Assembly (NCBI RefSeq): GCF_900142925.1
Contig: NZ_FRCN01000005.1
Location: 1-64,000 of the forward strand
Length of the DNA: 64,000 bases
Direction: 5' to 3'
Source of the DNA: Chitinophaga sp. CF418
GTDB taxonomy: Bacteria; Bacteroidota; Bacteroidia; Chitinophagales; Chitinophagaceae
Shown: positions 8,664 to 18,123 of the stretch, piece after piece
How positions within the stretch are numbered: position 1 is the first letter of the stretch
Layout: each line of letters starts with the position of its first letter
The notes under the pieces: generated by a model
What the model was told of the DNA's origin: nothing
Database searches by the model: none
The model's input: the letters and a program-made list of their open reading frames with translations, nothing else
Position numbers and translations under genes: made by a program

Positions 8664-10009
8664 TATCCGTTATTCTGCGAAAGATGAGGATTCCTGTTCC
8701 GTTCTTCCTGAGGGATGGGATATAGTGCCGCGGTTGATTTCCAACCCGGCTTCAAAGCTTTCATCACGTCATCGAGATGACCGGTACGGCGCAGGCTGAA
8801 CCAACGGTCACCCCATTCCGTAAACAGTTCCATCCTTCTCTCCCGCTCTACCAGCGGCAGACAGGAATCTCTTATGGTAGTATCTGACAAAGCAGGGAGC
8901 CCTGCTCTTGCCCGTAATACATTCAGATCGGCAATGGCATCACGGGGATTGTTCAGATGTACGAGTGCCTCCGCACGGATAAGATATTGTTCTTCTATGC
9001 GCAATACCATCAGGTATTCTTCTTTTCCTGCTACTGCAGCCGTCCTGTTCCTATATTTATAGCAGTTGTAATAAGTCCCACCTCCGTAGGTGAACGATCT
9101 TGTCCAGCTGTCCTTTCTTTTATCAGCAGGCTCGAACGACTGCATAAAATCTTCCGTAAAAGGGTAAAAGGAGAAACTGCCTTCTGATGGAAGAAATGTC
9201 TGTCCTAAAAACGTATATCCTTCATTTCTCCAGATTTGAAGAATAGCAGGGCGGCTGTTACGCAGAAATACACTGTCTGGTGAGATAAGTGGCGTATAAG
9301 CTCCGGAATTGATCACCAGGGAAGATTGTACAACAGCTTCTTCCCAGTTGCCCCTTTGCAGATGAACTCTTGCCAGCAATGCGATAGCGGCCCATCTGTT
9401 TGCCCTCACTTTTTCTCCCACATTATAAGAAACAGGTAATAACTGGCTGGCATGTCCCAGATCGGAAATGATCTGTGCGTAAACAGAATCTATTCCTGTA
9501 CGTGGTGCAAGTGCAGTCTGACTAACATCTGTAGTAGTTACCAACGGTACTTCTCCCCAGCAGTTGACCAGGTAGTAATAACAGAATGCACGCATGAATT
9601 CTGCCTCTCCTTTCAATTGCCGCACCTTTTCGGCAGATAATCCGTTGGATGTGGCCAGCCCTTCCAGTACAGCGTTGGCGCCATAGATCACTTTATAGAT
9701 CTCTCTCCAGGAAGATAATAAGGGCGCATCAGTAGGCAGGATAGCATTATTTACATAGCGGAGATGCGTACCGTTGAACGTATTCAGTTCATCGGCAGTC
9801 ATGCCATTGATAACGGGTAAGAGATTGCTTACAAAATATCCGGAGAGTGAATAATACAGATCTGCTACGGCCGCATCTGCCAGCGCATCACTGGAATAAA
9901 CTGATCCTGCCGGTATTTCATCAGACGGCGCATTGACGGTGATCAACTTTTTACATGAAGTGATCAGCAGCAGCGTGAAAATAAAATAATATCTACGATA
10001 ATGTAGCAT
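8657..10009 (-). CDS. SusD/RagB-type surface lipoprotein (set 1)
   Basis: The 450-residue protein has a lipobox (LLLITSCKK) and the SusD features: TPR-like helices, the conserved FMRAFCYYYLVNCWGEVPLV segment near residue 140, and a C-terminal RERRMELFTEWGDRWFSLRR. It should sit on the cell surface as the lid that passes a glycan or peptide to the SusC pore encoded 11 bases upstream. The substrate cannot be read, because no hydrolase is co-encoded. Confidence 0.95.
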   Translation of the reverse strand: MLHYRRYYFIFTLLLITSCKKLITVNAPSDEIPAGSVYSSDALADAAVADLYYSLSGYFVSNLLPVINGMTADELNTFNGTHLRYVNNAILPTDAPLLSSWREIYKVIYGANAVLEGLATSNGLSAEKVRQLKGEAEFMRAFCYYYLVNCWGEVPLVTTTDVSQTALAPRTGIDSVYAQIISDLGHASQLLPVSYNVGEKVRANRWAAIALLARVHLQRGNWEEAVVQSSLVINSGAYTPLISPDSVFLRNSRPAILQIWRNEGYTFLGQTFLPSEGSFSFYPFTEDFMQSFEPADKRKDSWTRSFTYGGGTYYNCYKYRNRTAAVAGKEEYLMVLRIEEQYLIRAEALVHLNNPRDAIADLNVLRARAGLPALSDTTIRDSCLPLVERERRMELFTEWGDRWFSLRRTGHLDDVMKALKPGWKSTAALYPIPQEERNRNPHLSQNNGYQ

Positions 10010-10020
10010 TGCCTGTCAGC

Positions 10021-13000
10021 TTAAAGCGTTAACTGAATACCACCTGTAATTACTCTTAATGTTGGTACAACAATCTGTGTTTCCGGATCCGCACCTTTAT
10101 ATCCTGTTATTGTCAGTAAATTTTGTCCCTGCAGATAGACTTTACATAATTGCAGGTGTAATTTCTTCAGCACAGGTGCCGGCATAGCATAAGCCAGCAT
10201 CACATTCTTCAAACGCACATAGGAAGCATCGTCATAAACCGCGTTGGACAACAGCAGTGTGGTATTGAGATCATAAGCCAGACTACCGGCTGTAGCGGTA
10301 GCACGTGGCACATCTGTTACATCACCAGGCTTGCGCCAGCGCTGCAGGCTTTCTGTCAGTTGGTTGGCAAAGTCGCCGGGCTTGACTGCTACCGTTACTC
10401 CCTGCTGTTTGATGAACTGCCAGAAGAACCCCAGGCTGACATTCTTATACTGCAGATCATTCTGGACACCGCCATAAAACTTAGGGTCCATGTTCGCGAT
10501 GGTCACAAAGTCATTAAGACTTGACAGGCGACCGTCATGATTGATATCTTGAAACTGTGCCAGTCCTGTTTGTGGATCTACTCCGGTGAAATGGTATCCT
10601 CTTACAATGTTCAGTGACTGTCCGAGCACATAGGCATTCGCGTAGGATGAAACGGACAGGTCCTGGAACGTCCTCAGCTTATTGGTAAAGAAGGATATAT
10701 TAGCGCTGGTAGTCCAGGTGAAATCTGTTTTACTGAAATTCTTACTGTGCAGTTCAAATTCCCACCCGGTGTTCTCTACCAGCGCAGGCAGGTTAGCCTG
10801 ATAACTGGTAAAACCTGTCATAGCGGGTAACTGATATCCTACCAGCTGATTGCTGCTACGGTTACAATACTTCGCAGCGGAGAAAAACAGGCGATCCTGC
10901 AGAAAGCCTAATTCGATGGCAGCTTCCATTTTGCGGTTCTCTTCCCAGCTATAGTTGTTGTTGACAATACGCAGAGGCCTCAGGGTATTGCTGCCTTCGT
11001 AGTTGCCATTGCTGCCATAATTCTTCATGTATTGATAGTCGGCTATCTGGTCATTGCCGGTGATACCTCCGCTGGCCCTCAGCTTTCCGTAACTCAGCCA
11101 GGATAATTTCTTCATAAAGGGTTCTTCCGTAAAGATCCAGGCGAGGCCTATGGAGCCAAAATCACCGAACTGGCGCCCGGGGCCAAAACGGGAAGAACCA
11201 TCTCTCCGGTAACTGACATTGAACAGGTATTTGCTTTGCCAGTCATAGGTAACACGTGTGAAGAAGGAAACATACCTGTACAGGGTATAATTGTCCGGTT
11301 TATGGATGACGGTATCGGCCCCGCTAAGATCATGCATGGCCGATTCATCGGCATATCCTTGTCCGGTAGCTAAAGAACCATTTCTTGAGGTTTGTTGCCA
11401 GGTACCACCCACCAGTGTATGCAGACTTCCCTTGGCCAGGCGCAGCACATAATCCGCCTGCGGCTCTACTATAAAGGACCGCCGCTTGTTTTCGGCAGTG
11501 CGTATAAAGCTGGTGGGCGCATTATTGGGATGCTGGGATGATTGCGGGAATGAGAAGAACTGCTTCATGCGGATATCTGCCAGTCCCAGACTTGTCTTCA
11601 GTTGCAGTCCCGGTAATAAGTGATATCGTAGCACCACGTTGCTTAGCATGTTCCGTGTATTGCTGTTGGCCTGCTGCCGGAAATAGGCGATGGGATTATC
11701 GAAAGATGAGCCCCAGAATAAACGTCCTGCGGAATCATACAGGGGATAATTGGGTGGCAGGTTATAAAAGGGGAAAATATCATTGGCAATACTCTTGTTC
11801 CGGTCGGCCACAAAGCTGGCCGTCAGGTTAGCCTCCAGCCGCTGCTCCGGATGATGGTGCTGCAGGCTGACATGAACGCCGCCCCTGTTATATCCCAGAT
11901 CTGCTGGCATTACGGTACCTTCCCGGTAGAAATTCCCGCCAACGAGGAAAGTGTTGTAGTTATTTCCCCCGGAAAAGCCTGACTGTACATTTGTAACAGA
12001 CGCTGTTCCTCCAGTCAGTTCGTTAAACCAGTTTATATTTTGTGTAGTATCCCACAACAAAAGGTCAGGCGCACCGGCTGCAGTAGGCTGCACGCCGTCG
12101 TTGGCAAAAGCCTCTCTCCGAAGAGCGAGGTAATCATGAATACCAAGCATGGACATATTACCGGCGGTGGTGCCGATACCCGTCCGTACATTCATGTCCA
12201 GTTTTCCTCTTCCGGGCTTGCCTTTCCTGGTAGTGATCAGTACCACACCATTAGCGCCCCTGGAGCCATAAATGGCCGTAGCATCCGCGTCTTTCAGGAT
12301 GTCGATACTTTCTATATCTGCCGGATTGATGCTGTTAAAAGGGCTGATACGCCCTGCTGCGCCAAAGAGGTCTTCCGAATTGTTAAGGGGGGTGATATCA
12401 AACGGCACACCATCTACTATGAACAGGGGATCATTACCAGCAGCAATAGAGTTCCTTCCCCGGATATACAATTTAATCTGAGCGCCTGGCAGTCCGTTGG
12501 TACTGGTAACCTGTACGCCGGGTACCTGTCCCTGAAGTGCGGATAATGCATTAGCCACTGGCTGCGCTGCCAGCTGCTCTCCGGTGATCCTGCTTACGGC
12601 GCCCGTCAGCAAACGGCGGCTACTGGAGCCATAACCTATGACCACTGTTGCATCGAGTGTGTTGACCGCTTCTTTGAGGCGTACCTCATGTAGACGTGTA
12701 CCATTCAACGTGGTATCGACAGAGGCATAACCCAGGGATGAAATGCGCAGTAATGCCGGCTGGGCTACCTCAAACAGCTCGAACTCGCCGTTATTGCTGG
12801 TAGTCACACCACGGGCAGTACCTTTTATAACGATGGTAGCACCAGGGACAGGCTGATTGTCATTATCGGTGATACGTCCCCGTATCGTTACCCGCAATGT
12901 ATCTTCTTTAATCTGTGGCAACTTGCCTGTTTCAGTCATTTGCAGGTATATTCTCTTGCCCTGTTTCAGCCAGGTGATATTCCTGTTCTTCAGTACATGG

Positions 13001-13260
13001 GCCAGTATCTCTTCCCATTGGGCGTTTTTATAATAAAGGGTTACTTTCTCCTTACCATCAATAATGGCGTTATCAAATACAAAATAATAGCCTGTTTGGC
13101 GGGCAATACTTTTGAATACATTATTGAGGGTGATATTCTTTTCGGTAATAGTAACCCGTGGGCTGTCGGCTGTCGCCTGGGCTACAACGAGGGTAACCGG
13201 GAACAACAGGCAGCACAAGATCAACAGCATACTGATCGCCTTACAAACAAGCTTTACCAT
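10021..13260 (-). CDS. SusC/RagA-type TonB-dependent transporter with STN domain (set 1)
   Basis: The 1079-residue outer-membrane protein has a signal peptide (about 1-28), an N-terminal STN domain (about 30-105; RQTGYYFVFDN), a CarboxypepD_reg-like domain (about 125-205) and a plug with GTARGV..., ALQGQVPGVQV and DADATAIYGSRGANGV. A 22-strand barrel follows. The STN domain is the part that contacts FecR in sigma/anti-sigma signalling, which fits the FecR gene directly upstream. Together with SusD it imports a nutrient using TonB energy. Confidence 0.95.
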   Translation of the reverse strand: MVKLVCKAISMLLILCCLLFPVTLVVAQATADSPRVTITEKNITLNNVFKSIARQTGYYFVFDNAIIDGKEKVTLYYKNAQWEEILAHVLKNRNITWLKQGKRIYLQMTETGKLPQIKEDTLRVTIRGRITDNDNQPVPGATIVIKGTARGVTTSNNGEFELFEVAQPALLRISSLGYASVDTTLNGTRLHEVRLKEAVNTLDATVVIGYGSSSRRLLTGAVSRITGEQLAAQPVANALSALQGQVPGVQVTSTNGLPGAQIKLYIRGRNSIAAGNDPLFIVDGVPFDITPLNNSEDLFGAAGRISPFNSINPADIESIDILKDADATAIYGSRGANGVVLITTRKGKPGRGKLDMNVRTGIGTTAGNMSMLGIHDYLALRREAFANDGVQPTAAGAPDLLLWDTTQNINWFNELTGGTASVTNVQSGFSGGNNYNTFLVGGNFYREGTVMPADLGYNRGGVHVSLQHHHPEQRLEANLTASFVADRNKSIANDIFPFYNLPPNYPLYDSAGRLFWGSSFDNPIAYFRQQANSNTRNMLSNVVLRYHLLPGLQLKTSLGLADIRMKQFFSFPQSSQHPNNAPTSFIRTAENKRRSFIVEPQADYVLRLAKGSLHTLVGGTWQQTSRNGSLATGQGYADESAMHDLSGADTVIHKPDNYTLYRYVSFFTRVTYDWQSKYLFNVSYRRDGSSRFGPGRQFGDFGSIGLAWIFTEEPFMKKLSWLSYGKLRASGGITGNDQIADYQYMKNYGSNGNYEGSNTLRPLRIVNNNYSWEENRKMEAAIELGFLQDRLFFSAAKYCNRSSNQLVGYQLPAMTGFTSYQANLPALVENTGWEFELHSKNFSKTDFTWTTSANISFFTNKLRTFQDLSVSSYANAYVLGQSLNIVRGYHFTGVDPQTGLAQFQDINHDGRLSSLNDFVTIANMDPKFYGGVQNDLQYKNVSLGFFWQFIKQQGVTVAVKPGDFANQLTESLQRWRKPGDVTDVPRATATAGSLAYDLNTTLLLSNAVYDDASYVRLKNVMLAYAMPAPVLKKLHLQLCKVYLQGQNLLTITGYKGADPETQIVVPTLRVITGGIQLTL

Positions 13261-13313
13261 TCCTTAGATTTATGGTATATAGATCATAGTTGGCTTTCTA
13301 CACGAATATGACT

Positions 13314-14540
13314 TTATTTTGATCTAAGATATATCTTATCATCCGTAATACGATAGGTTATACCGGATGTTTTATCAAGGCTTTCCAGGAAGTCGGTTAC
13401 GGGTTGGTTCCTTTCAATTACACCGGTGAGCATTTTATTGGCCAATAGCGGATCTTCAAAGAATAGTTGTTTCCCATACCAGTGGAGAAGTATGGCATCC
13501 AGGGTTCCCAGTGGCTTGTTATAGTACACATATTCGCCTTTGCGCCATGCCAGGGTAATTGCTTCATCAAAAGTACCGGTTTGCTGGCTATAGCCTTTCC
13601 GGCAGATGGATTCCATACCAGGTTTCAGGACCAGCCCTTCACTCTCTTCCACTTTGGTTATAACGCTACCTTCTACGAGGGAGGTTACCACCAGTGAATC
13701 TGAGTAAGCATTAACGTTAAAGGAGGTACCCAATACCCTGACCGATGTTTGAGCCGTATGCACTATGAAAGGCTGGCTGGCATTGGCTGCAATATCAAAA
13801 TAGGCTTCCCCGTCCAGGTACACTTCCCTGGTTTTGCCATCGAATGAAAAAGGAAAGCGCAAACGGGAAAATGCGTTCAAATGGACTATAGACCCATCGG
13901 ATAGCACTACTTTATAATCTTTCCCAGTGGGTACATAAAGTGTGTTCCAGCCTTTACGTTGTTTACCCGTTGTAAAAGAAAGCTGGCCGGCCCCGGGGTG
14001 CAAAAGGGCGGCTTTAGTATTGATATCTGCATCTGCCTTACCGGACAGGCGGATGGTATCGCCATTATCCAGCAATAACTTCATATCTCCCCATAGGGGT
14101 ATTCCGTTGGTATTCTTAGCGATGGCATCATCATGTATAAAAGCAGACCTTCCTCCCAGCAGCCAGTATCCACCGGCGGCTATCAGCAGAATTACTGCGG
14201 CAGCCAGCCACCACCTGTTTCGGGCGTGGGGCTTTCCGGAAGAGGTTTCCTGCGTGTTGACCACAGGAGTTTCATCTGCTGTAACCAGGGTCATGGCAGG
14301 CTTCTTTTCCTGATCGGCCTGCAACAGGGACAATACGCTGCTCCAGGCCCTTTCATTATGAAGATCATTCATAAAGTCGGGTCCGGCCACATCGCGGGCT
14401 CCTTCCAGTTCTTCGAGACAACGGCGCACGTTGGGGTCTTCCCGGGCAGCCTGCTCGAGATACTGGTTGTCTTCGTCGCTGATATCGCCACTTAACTTTT
14501 CCAGTATTAACTGAAAGATATGTTCCTCATTGTAACTCAT
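13314..14540 (-). CDS. FecR-type anti-sigma factor (set 1)
   Basis: The 408 residues show a cytoplasmic N-terminal helical part (LILEKLSGDISDEDNQYL), one membrane helix near residue 130-148 (WWLAAAVILLIAAGGYWLL), a periplasmic FecR domain (VVLSDGSIVHLNAFSRLRFP, then GEAYFDIA) and a DUF4974-like C-terminus. It should hold the sigma factor encoded 52 bases upstream and release it when the STN domain of SusC reports substrate. The gene order is sigma, FecR, SusC, SusD, as expected. Confidence 0.93.
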   Translation of the reverse strand: MSYNEEHIFQLILEKLSGDISDEDNQYLEQAAREDPNVRRCLEELEGARDVAGPDFMNDLHNERAWSSVLSLLQADQEKKPAMTLVTADETPVVNTQETSSGKPHARNRWWLAAAVILLIAAGGYWLLGGRSAFIHDDAIAKNTNGIPLWGDMKLLLDNGDTIRLSGKADADINTKAALLHPGAGQLSFTTGKQRKGWNTLYVPTGKDYKVVLSDGSIVHLNAFSRLRFPFSFDGKTREVYLDGEAYFDIAANASQPFIVHTAQTSVRVLGTSFNVNAYSDSLVVTSLVEGSVITKVEESEGLVLKPGMESICRKGYSQQTGTFDEAITLAWRKGEYVYYNKPLGTLDAILLHWYGKQLFFEDPLLANKMLTGVIERNQPVTDFLESLDKTSGITYRITDDKIYLRSK

Positions 14541-14592
14541 GTGGGAAATACATAGTTCTTACTCATTACGGGCTATAGGTTTCGTTGGCATT

Positions 14593-15111
14593 TCATAGTC
14601 TTATCTGAAACATCAGGGCTTTCAGGGCTGCTTTGCATTTGCTTTTAAACACCTTGATGCCTTTTCTCAGTATAGATGATAAGTCCAGCGGATATCTTTT
14701 ATCTGACAACAATGATAAACTGATGCCTCCACTATACGCCAACGCCACCTGTCTCTTATATTGCATCAGGTACCCGGGTAAAGGTAATACAACCTGCTGC
14801 ATCAGTAAGAACCCCGGATCATTAGATAACCGGTTGTCGGATTGACCTCTTTTAAGAATGTTGACACAACTGTTATGTACCATTCTGTAAAAATATCCTC
14901 CAACCGAATGTTCTATTTCCAAATATAACTTCTCTTCCCAAACCTGCACAAAAACATGCCGCACAATTTGCTCCGCCTCTTCCATGTTATTCAGCATCAT
15001 GCGGGCTTTTAAGCAGAGCGGCTTATAATATTTCATGAAGAAGTACTGATAAGCCTTGATCTCGCCCTCTTTAAGCGCAATCAGCATTGCCGAATCATCC
15101 ATGTGCTGCAT
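14593..15111 (-). CDS. ECF sigma-70-like factor with divergent region 4 (set 1)
   Basis: The 172-residue protein has a good region 2 (ALKEGEIKAYQYFFMKYYKP, then MEEAEQIVRHVFVQVWEE and YFYRMVHNSCVNILKR). The C-terminal part does not show the usual Y-x-E-I-A helix-turn-helix of region 4: in its place is YSGGISLSLLSDKRYPLDLS, followed by a basic helix ending KCKAALKAL. It may still bind -35 DNA through that helix, or may be a modified or decaying factor. Position and order make it the regulator of the FecR/SusC/SusD genes downstream. Confidence 0.8.
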   Translation of the reverse strand: MQHMDDSAMLIALKEGEIKAYQYFFMKYYKPLCLKARMMLNNMEEAEQIVRHVFVQVWEEKLYLEIEHSVGGYFYRMVHNSCVNILKRGQSDNRLSNDPGFLLMQQVVLPLPGYLMQYKRQVALAYSGGISLSLLSDKRYPLDLSSILRKGIKVFKSKCKAALKALMFQIRL

Positions 15112-15128
15112 AAGAGTTGTTTTGGGAT

Positions 15129-15148
15129 ACGTTAACAGTTGTTAACGT
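15129..15148. promoter_or_regulatory. Perfect palindrome upstream of sigma gene, possible operator
   Basis: The sequence acgttaac-agtt-gttaacgt is a perfect eight-base inverted repeat with a four-base spacer, 18 bases upstream of the start codon of the sigma-like gene at 15111. A second dyad, gcgtaa...ttacgc, spans the adjacent bases to about 15210. The position suits an operator or an element in the 5' leader. No protein can be assigned. Confidence 0.4.
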
Positions 15149-15247
15149 AAATATCCGTTTTCCCGCAGCGTAAAAGCGTTAATTACATGTTAACACGTAT
15201 ATATTACGCTTTAATTCACAACTGAAAGATACTTAATATTTGGTTCA

Positions 15248-15638
15248 TTACATATGGAATTCATTTTTCAGGAGAGCCGGTAAAACGTCCTGGCCAATGG
15301 GTTTGGCAACATAGGCTACCGCCTCTTCGGCCAGGCATTTTCCCAGTCTCCCGCCTGTAAGGCTCCAGGAAGTCTTCATCTCCGGTGAGCAGGTATCCCC
15401 GCTGGCCGGTTTCCGCATCTTTCATGAAAGACAAGGTGTTTTCAAGCCTGTAGATCACTGCATTGGTATGATCTACCCAGAAGGCGCTTTGCAGAAGATT
15501 GCGGATGCTAAAGAAAGAGGCGACGGAGCTCACTACGAGCAGTACAGTGATAGTCCAAATCCAATCAGCAGATTTCTTTTGAAGGTAGCTTTCATCCTTG
15601 ATCAGTTTATCAGATAGCCGGGCTGGTGGCACATTCAT
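15248..15638 (-). pseudogene. Remnant of a CHASE3 hybrid histidine kinase (N-terminus joined to receiver end)
   Basis: The first about 100 codons encode a membrane helix (WIWTITVLLVVSSVASFFSI) and the start of a CHASE3 sensor domain (FMKDAETGQRGYLLTGDEDF). After EPYRRETGK the frame changes. In the adjacent frame the next 30 codons read CLAEEAVAYVAKPIGQDVLP and then end at 15248, which is the end of a receiver domain with its conserved K-P. The kinase core and most of the receiver are therefore missing: one internal deletion fused both ends of a hybrid kinase out of frame. The gene starts 33 bases after rmuC. Confidence 0.75.
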
Positions 15639-15671
15639 CCCACAATTCCTCCAGCGTGCTCCCCGGTCAGT

Positions 15672-17090
15672 TTAGTGTTCCTCTTCTTCTCCGGGCATCA
15701 GCTCCTCCGTTTGAACGCCTAAACTGCGTATACCCGTTTCCACTGGTTTTGTCTCCGGCAAAGTCTGCTTCAGTGCAGGACCAAGATTGTACAATTTCCG
15801 TGCCTGTGGCATAAAGCGGCTTTCGAGAGATGCCACTGCATCGTTATAATGGCTTACTGCCATTTTGAGACTGCTACCTACGTTTGTGAAATGTCTTATC
15901 AGCACGTTGGTACGGTTATACAACTCAATACCGGCATTCCTGATCTCTTCGATATTGGCGGCTACATGCAGCTGCTGCCATACAAAGCCTACTGTACGCA
16001 GTAAGGTGATGAGCGTAGTGGGCGTGGCAAATACCACGCGGTTACGGATGCCCTCTTCAATCAATGCAGGTTCCGCCTGTAGTGCGGCGCCAAAGGAGGA
16101 TTCTATCTGCATATACAGGATGACATAGTCGGGCGATTGCTGCCACTGGCTCCAGTAGGCTTTTGCACTGAGTTTCTTCAGGTGATCTTTTACGGCTGCA
16201 GCATGCTGGTTCAGGAGCAATTTGCGTTCTTCCTCATCTTCTGTCTCAAATGCGCGCATATAAGCGCTTAAAGGCACCTTGGAGTCTACAACAATGGTCT
16301 TCCCTTCAGGCAGGCGGATGATCATGTCGGGGCGCAGGACGCCTTCTTCTCCGTTCACCGATACCTGTTCACTGAAATCACAATGTTCGGTCATACCGGC
16401 AAACTCCACCACGCGGCGCAGGGCGATCTCTCCATAACGGCCCCGTATATGAGAGGTCTTGAGTGCACTAACAAGACTATGGGTTTCTTTCTGCAGCTTT
16501 TCTGTGCTTTGCTGTACGCCCAGGATGAACTGGTTGATCTGTCCGTATTGCTGCTGGCGATTGCTTTCCAGTTGCCGCATATTTTCATCGAAGCGGTGCA
16601 GGCTTTCGGATAATGGTTTTACCATGGCATCAATGGCCTGCTGTCGCTTTTCCAGATCTCCTTTAGCATCTGTGAGCTGTGTTTCCAGTGTAGATTTGGC
16701 CAGCGCCACAAAAGAAGAATTGTTATGCTTCAATGCTTCTGCCGACAGTGCATTAAAAGCATCTTTCAGTTTTTCATTGGACTGGTCGATAAATTCCTGC
16801 TGCTCGCGCAGGCGGTTTTCCATTTCCCGGAAACGGGCTTCCCCGTTGCTTTCTATGCGAATGCTCTCTTCCTGCAATATCTGCAGGCGGGCATTAAGTT
16901 CATCAATAACGGATTGTTTGTCCTGTACCTCCTGCCGTAATGTTCCGGCTGTCTGGTTCACCGAAGACAACTGTGTATCCAGAATGGCGATGCGGGTCTT
17001 TAACTGTTGGCTCCCGCTGACAACCTTTATAACCGCTGCCAGGGCTGCACAGGCGATCAATGCGAAGATAATAACGATAAGATGGTCCAT
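15672..17090 (-). CDS. rmuC: DNA recombination protein RmuC
   Basis: RmuC is a membrane-anchored nuclease-like protein that limits rearrangements at inverted repeats. The start at 17090 is preferred: it gives an N-terminal membrane helix (HLIVIIFALIACAALAAVIK), is preceded by ggagtaac, and matches the usual family layout, whereas the longer frame adds a second hydrophobic stretch. A long coiled coil (about 30-170) precedes the RmuC domain with LKTSHIRGRYGEIALRRVVE, the PD-(D/E)xK-like RPDMIIRLPEGKTIVVDSKV and YVILYMQIESSFGAAL. The product is about 472 residues. Confidence 0.92.
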   Translation of the reverse strand: MDHLIVIIFALIACAALAAVIKVVSGSQQLKTRIAILDTQLSSVNQTAGTLRQEVQDKQSVIDELNARLQILQEESIRIESNGEARFREMENRLREQQEFIDQSNEKLKDAFNALSAEALKHNNSSFVALAKSTLETQLTDAKGDLEKRQQAIDAMVKPLSESLHRFDENMRQLESNRQQQYGQINQFILGVQQSTEKLQKETHSLVSALKTSHIRGRYGEIALRRVVEFAGMTEHCDFSEQVSVNGEEGVLRPDMIIRLPEGKTIVVDSKVPLSAYMRAFETEDEEERKLLLNQHAAAVKDHLKKLSAKAYWSQWQQSPDYVILYMQIESSFGAALQAEPALIEEGIRNRVVFATPTTLITLLRTVGFVWQQLHVAANIEEIRNAGIELYNRTNVLIRHFTNVGSSLKMAVSHYNDAVASLESRFMPQARKLYNLGPALKQTLPETKPVETGIRSLGVQTEELMPGEEEEH

Positions 17091-17391
17091 ATGTGACCAC
17101 AATGTTACTCCAAACAATAATAATAAAATAAAAAAAGAAGGAATTATGTCAGCGGCAATAGAAGATACTTTTCTGCTTTTCGTCGACAATTATGGAGGTT
17201 CTATCCTGTTTGAGCAACAGGGAGTTAAACCCTGACAAGGAAACTATATCTAAGAGCTGATAAACTTTTAAGGCCATATTAATTATGATCTTGCATGAAT
17301 TCCGTATGTTTGCCCGCAAATTTTTTAGCCTGAATTGCGTGGCAACATACGTAATTCATTTTTGATTATCTGTAATCGTCAAATAGTATCT

Positions 17392-17997
17392 ATGAAAAAA
17401 GGATTATTACTGGCAGGGATATTAGCAGTTATGACAGGTACTGCAGCCAATGCACAGCGTCTGCATTACGGGTTGAAGGCAGCGTTATTACTCTCCAAGC
17501 TGACCGGGGAAGGTTTAAAAGAAAACCTCACACCGGGATTCCAGGGAGGCGCTTTCTTCGAGTTTGACCTGTCTAAAGACAAGAAATGGGGTATCCAGCC
17601 GGAATTGCTTTTTACACAGACTTCAGCTAAAAAGGGTCCCGACTTCGCTAACAAGTATGTAACCTACCACAATACTGAAGCACAGGACAAGATAAAAATA
17701 AGTGCTGCTACGATCCCTTTACTGGTTCGTTACACACCGATCCCAGCCATTACACTGAACCTGGGTGCTCAGTACACTTATATGTACTTTATTGACGAGA
17801 ACCTGCTGAAAGCCAACAGGGATGCGTTCAAGAAAAGCGACGTAGCTGCGGTTGCCGGTGCACAGATTAATGTGGCTAACGTACGTTTCTTTGGCCGTTA
17901 TGCATTAGGACTGTCAAATATCAACGATATTCCGGCACCTAAGTATGAATGGAACACCCACCAGGTAACAATCGGAATAGGGGTAGCTTTCAAATAA
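17392..17997 (+). CDS. Outer-membrane beta-barrel protein (porin family)
   Basis: The start at 17392 gives a signal peptide (MKKGLLLAGILAVMTGTAANAQ). The remaining about 180 residues alternate hydrophobic and polar residues in strands (LHYGLKAALLLSKL; WGIQPELLFTQTSAKKG; ITLNLGAQYTYMYFI) and end in QVTIGIGVAFK with a terminal aromatic, as in small eight-strand barrels of the PF13568 type common in Bacteroidota. The role is probably structural or a minor porin. It is transcribed divergently from rmuC and is followed by a strong hairpin. Confidence 0.88.
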   Translation: MKKGLLLAGILAVMTGTAANAQRLHYGLKAALLLSKLTGEGLKENLTPGFQGGAFFEFDLSKDKKWGIQPELLFTQTSAKKGPDFANKYVTYHNTEAQDKIKISAATIPLLVRYTPIPAITLNLGAQYTYMYFIDENLLKANRDAFKKSDVAAVAGAQINVANVRFFGRYALGLSNINDIPAPKYEWNTHQVTIGIGVAFK

Positions 17998-18033
17998 ACT
18001 ACTTTCTTCATCATTCTGATCAGACCATATAAT

Positions 18034-18069
18034 GAAAGCGGGCCCGCACTAACGTGTGGGCCCGCTTTC
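18034..18069. terminator. Bidirectional Rho-independent terminator
   Basis: The arms gaaagcgggcccgca and tgtgggcccgctttc pair almost completely around a six-base loop between the ends of the convergent genes at 17997 (+) and 18124 (-). Short T-rich stretches follow on both strands. Confidence 0.8.
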
Positions 18070-18123
18070 GTTATAACCGTTACCCGTTGCCTGCCTTCAG
18101 TCAGGTTTGCGGGGATAGCGTAT

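Noticed and set aside
11538-12546. Long plus-strand open frames inside the susC gene
   Set aside because: They are antisense to a well-defined TonB transporter and have no start context or family pattern.
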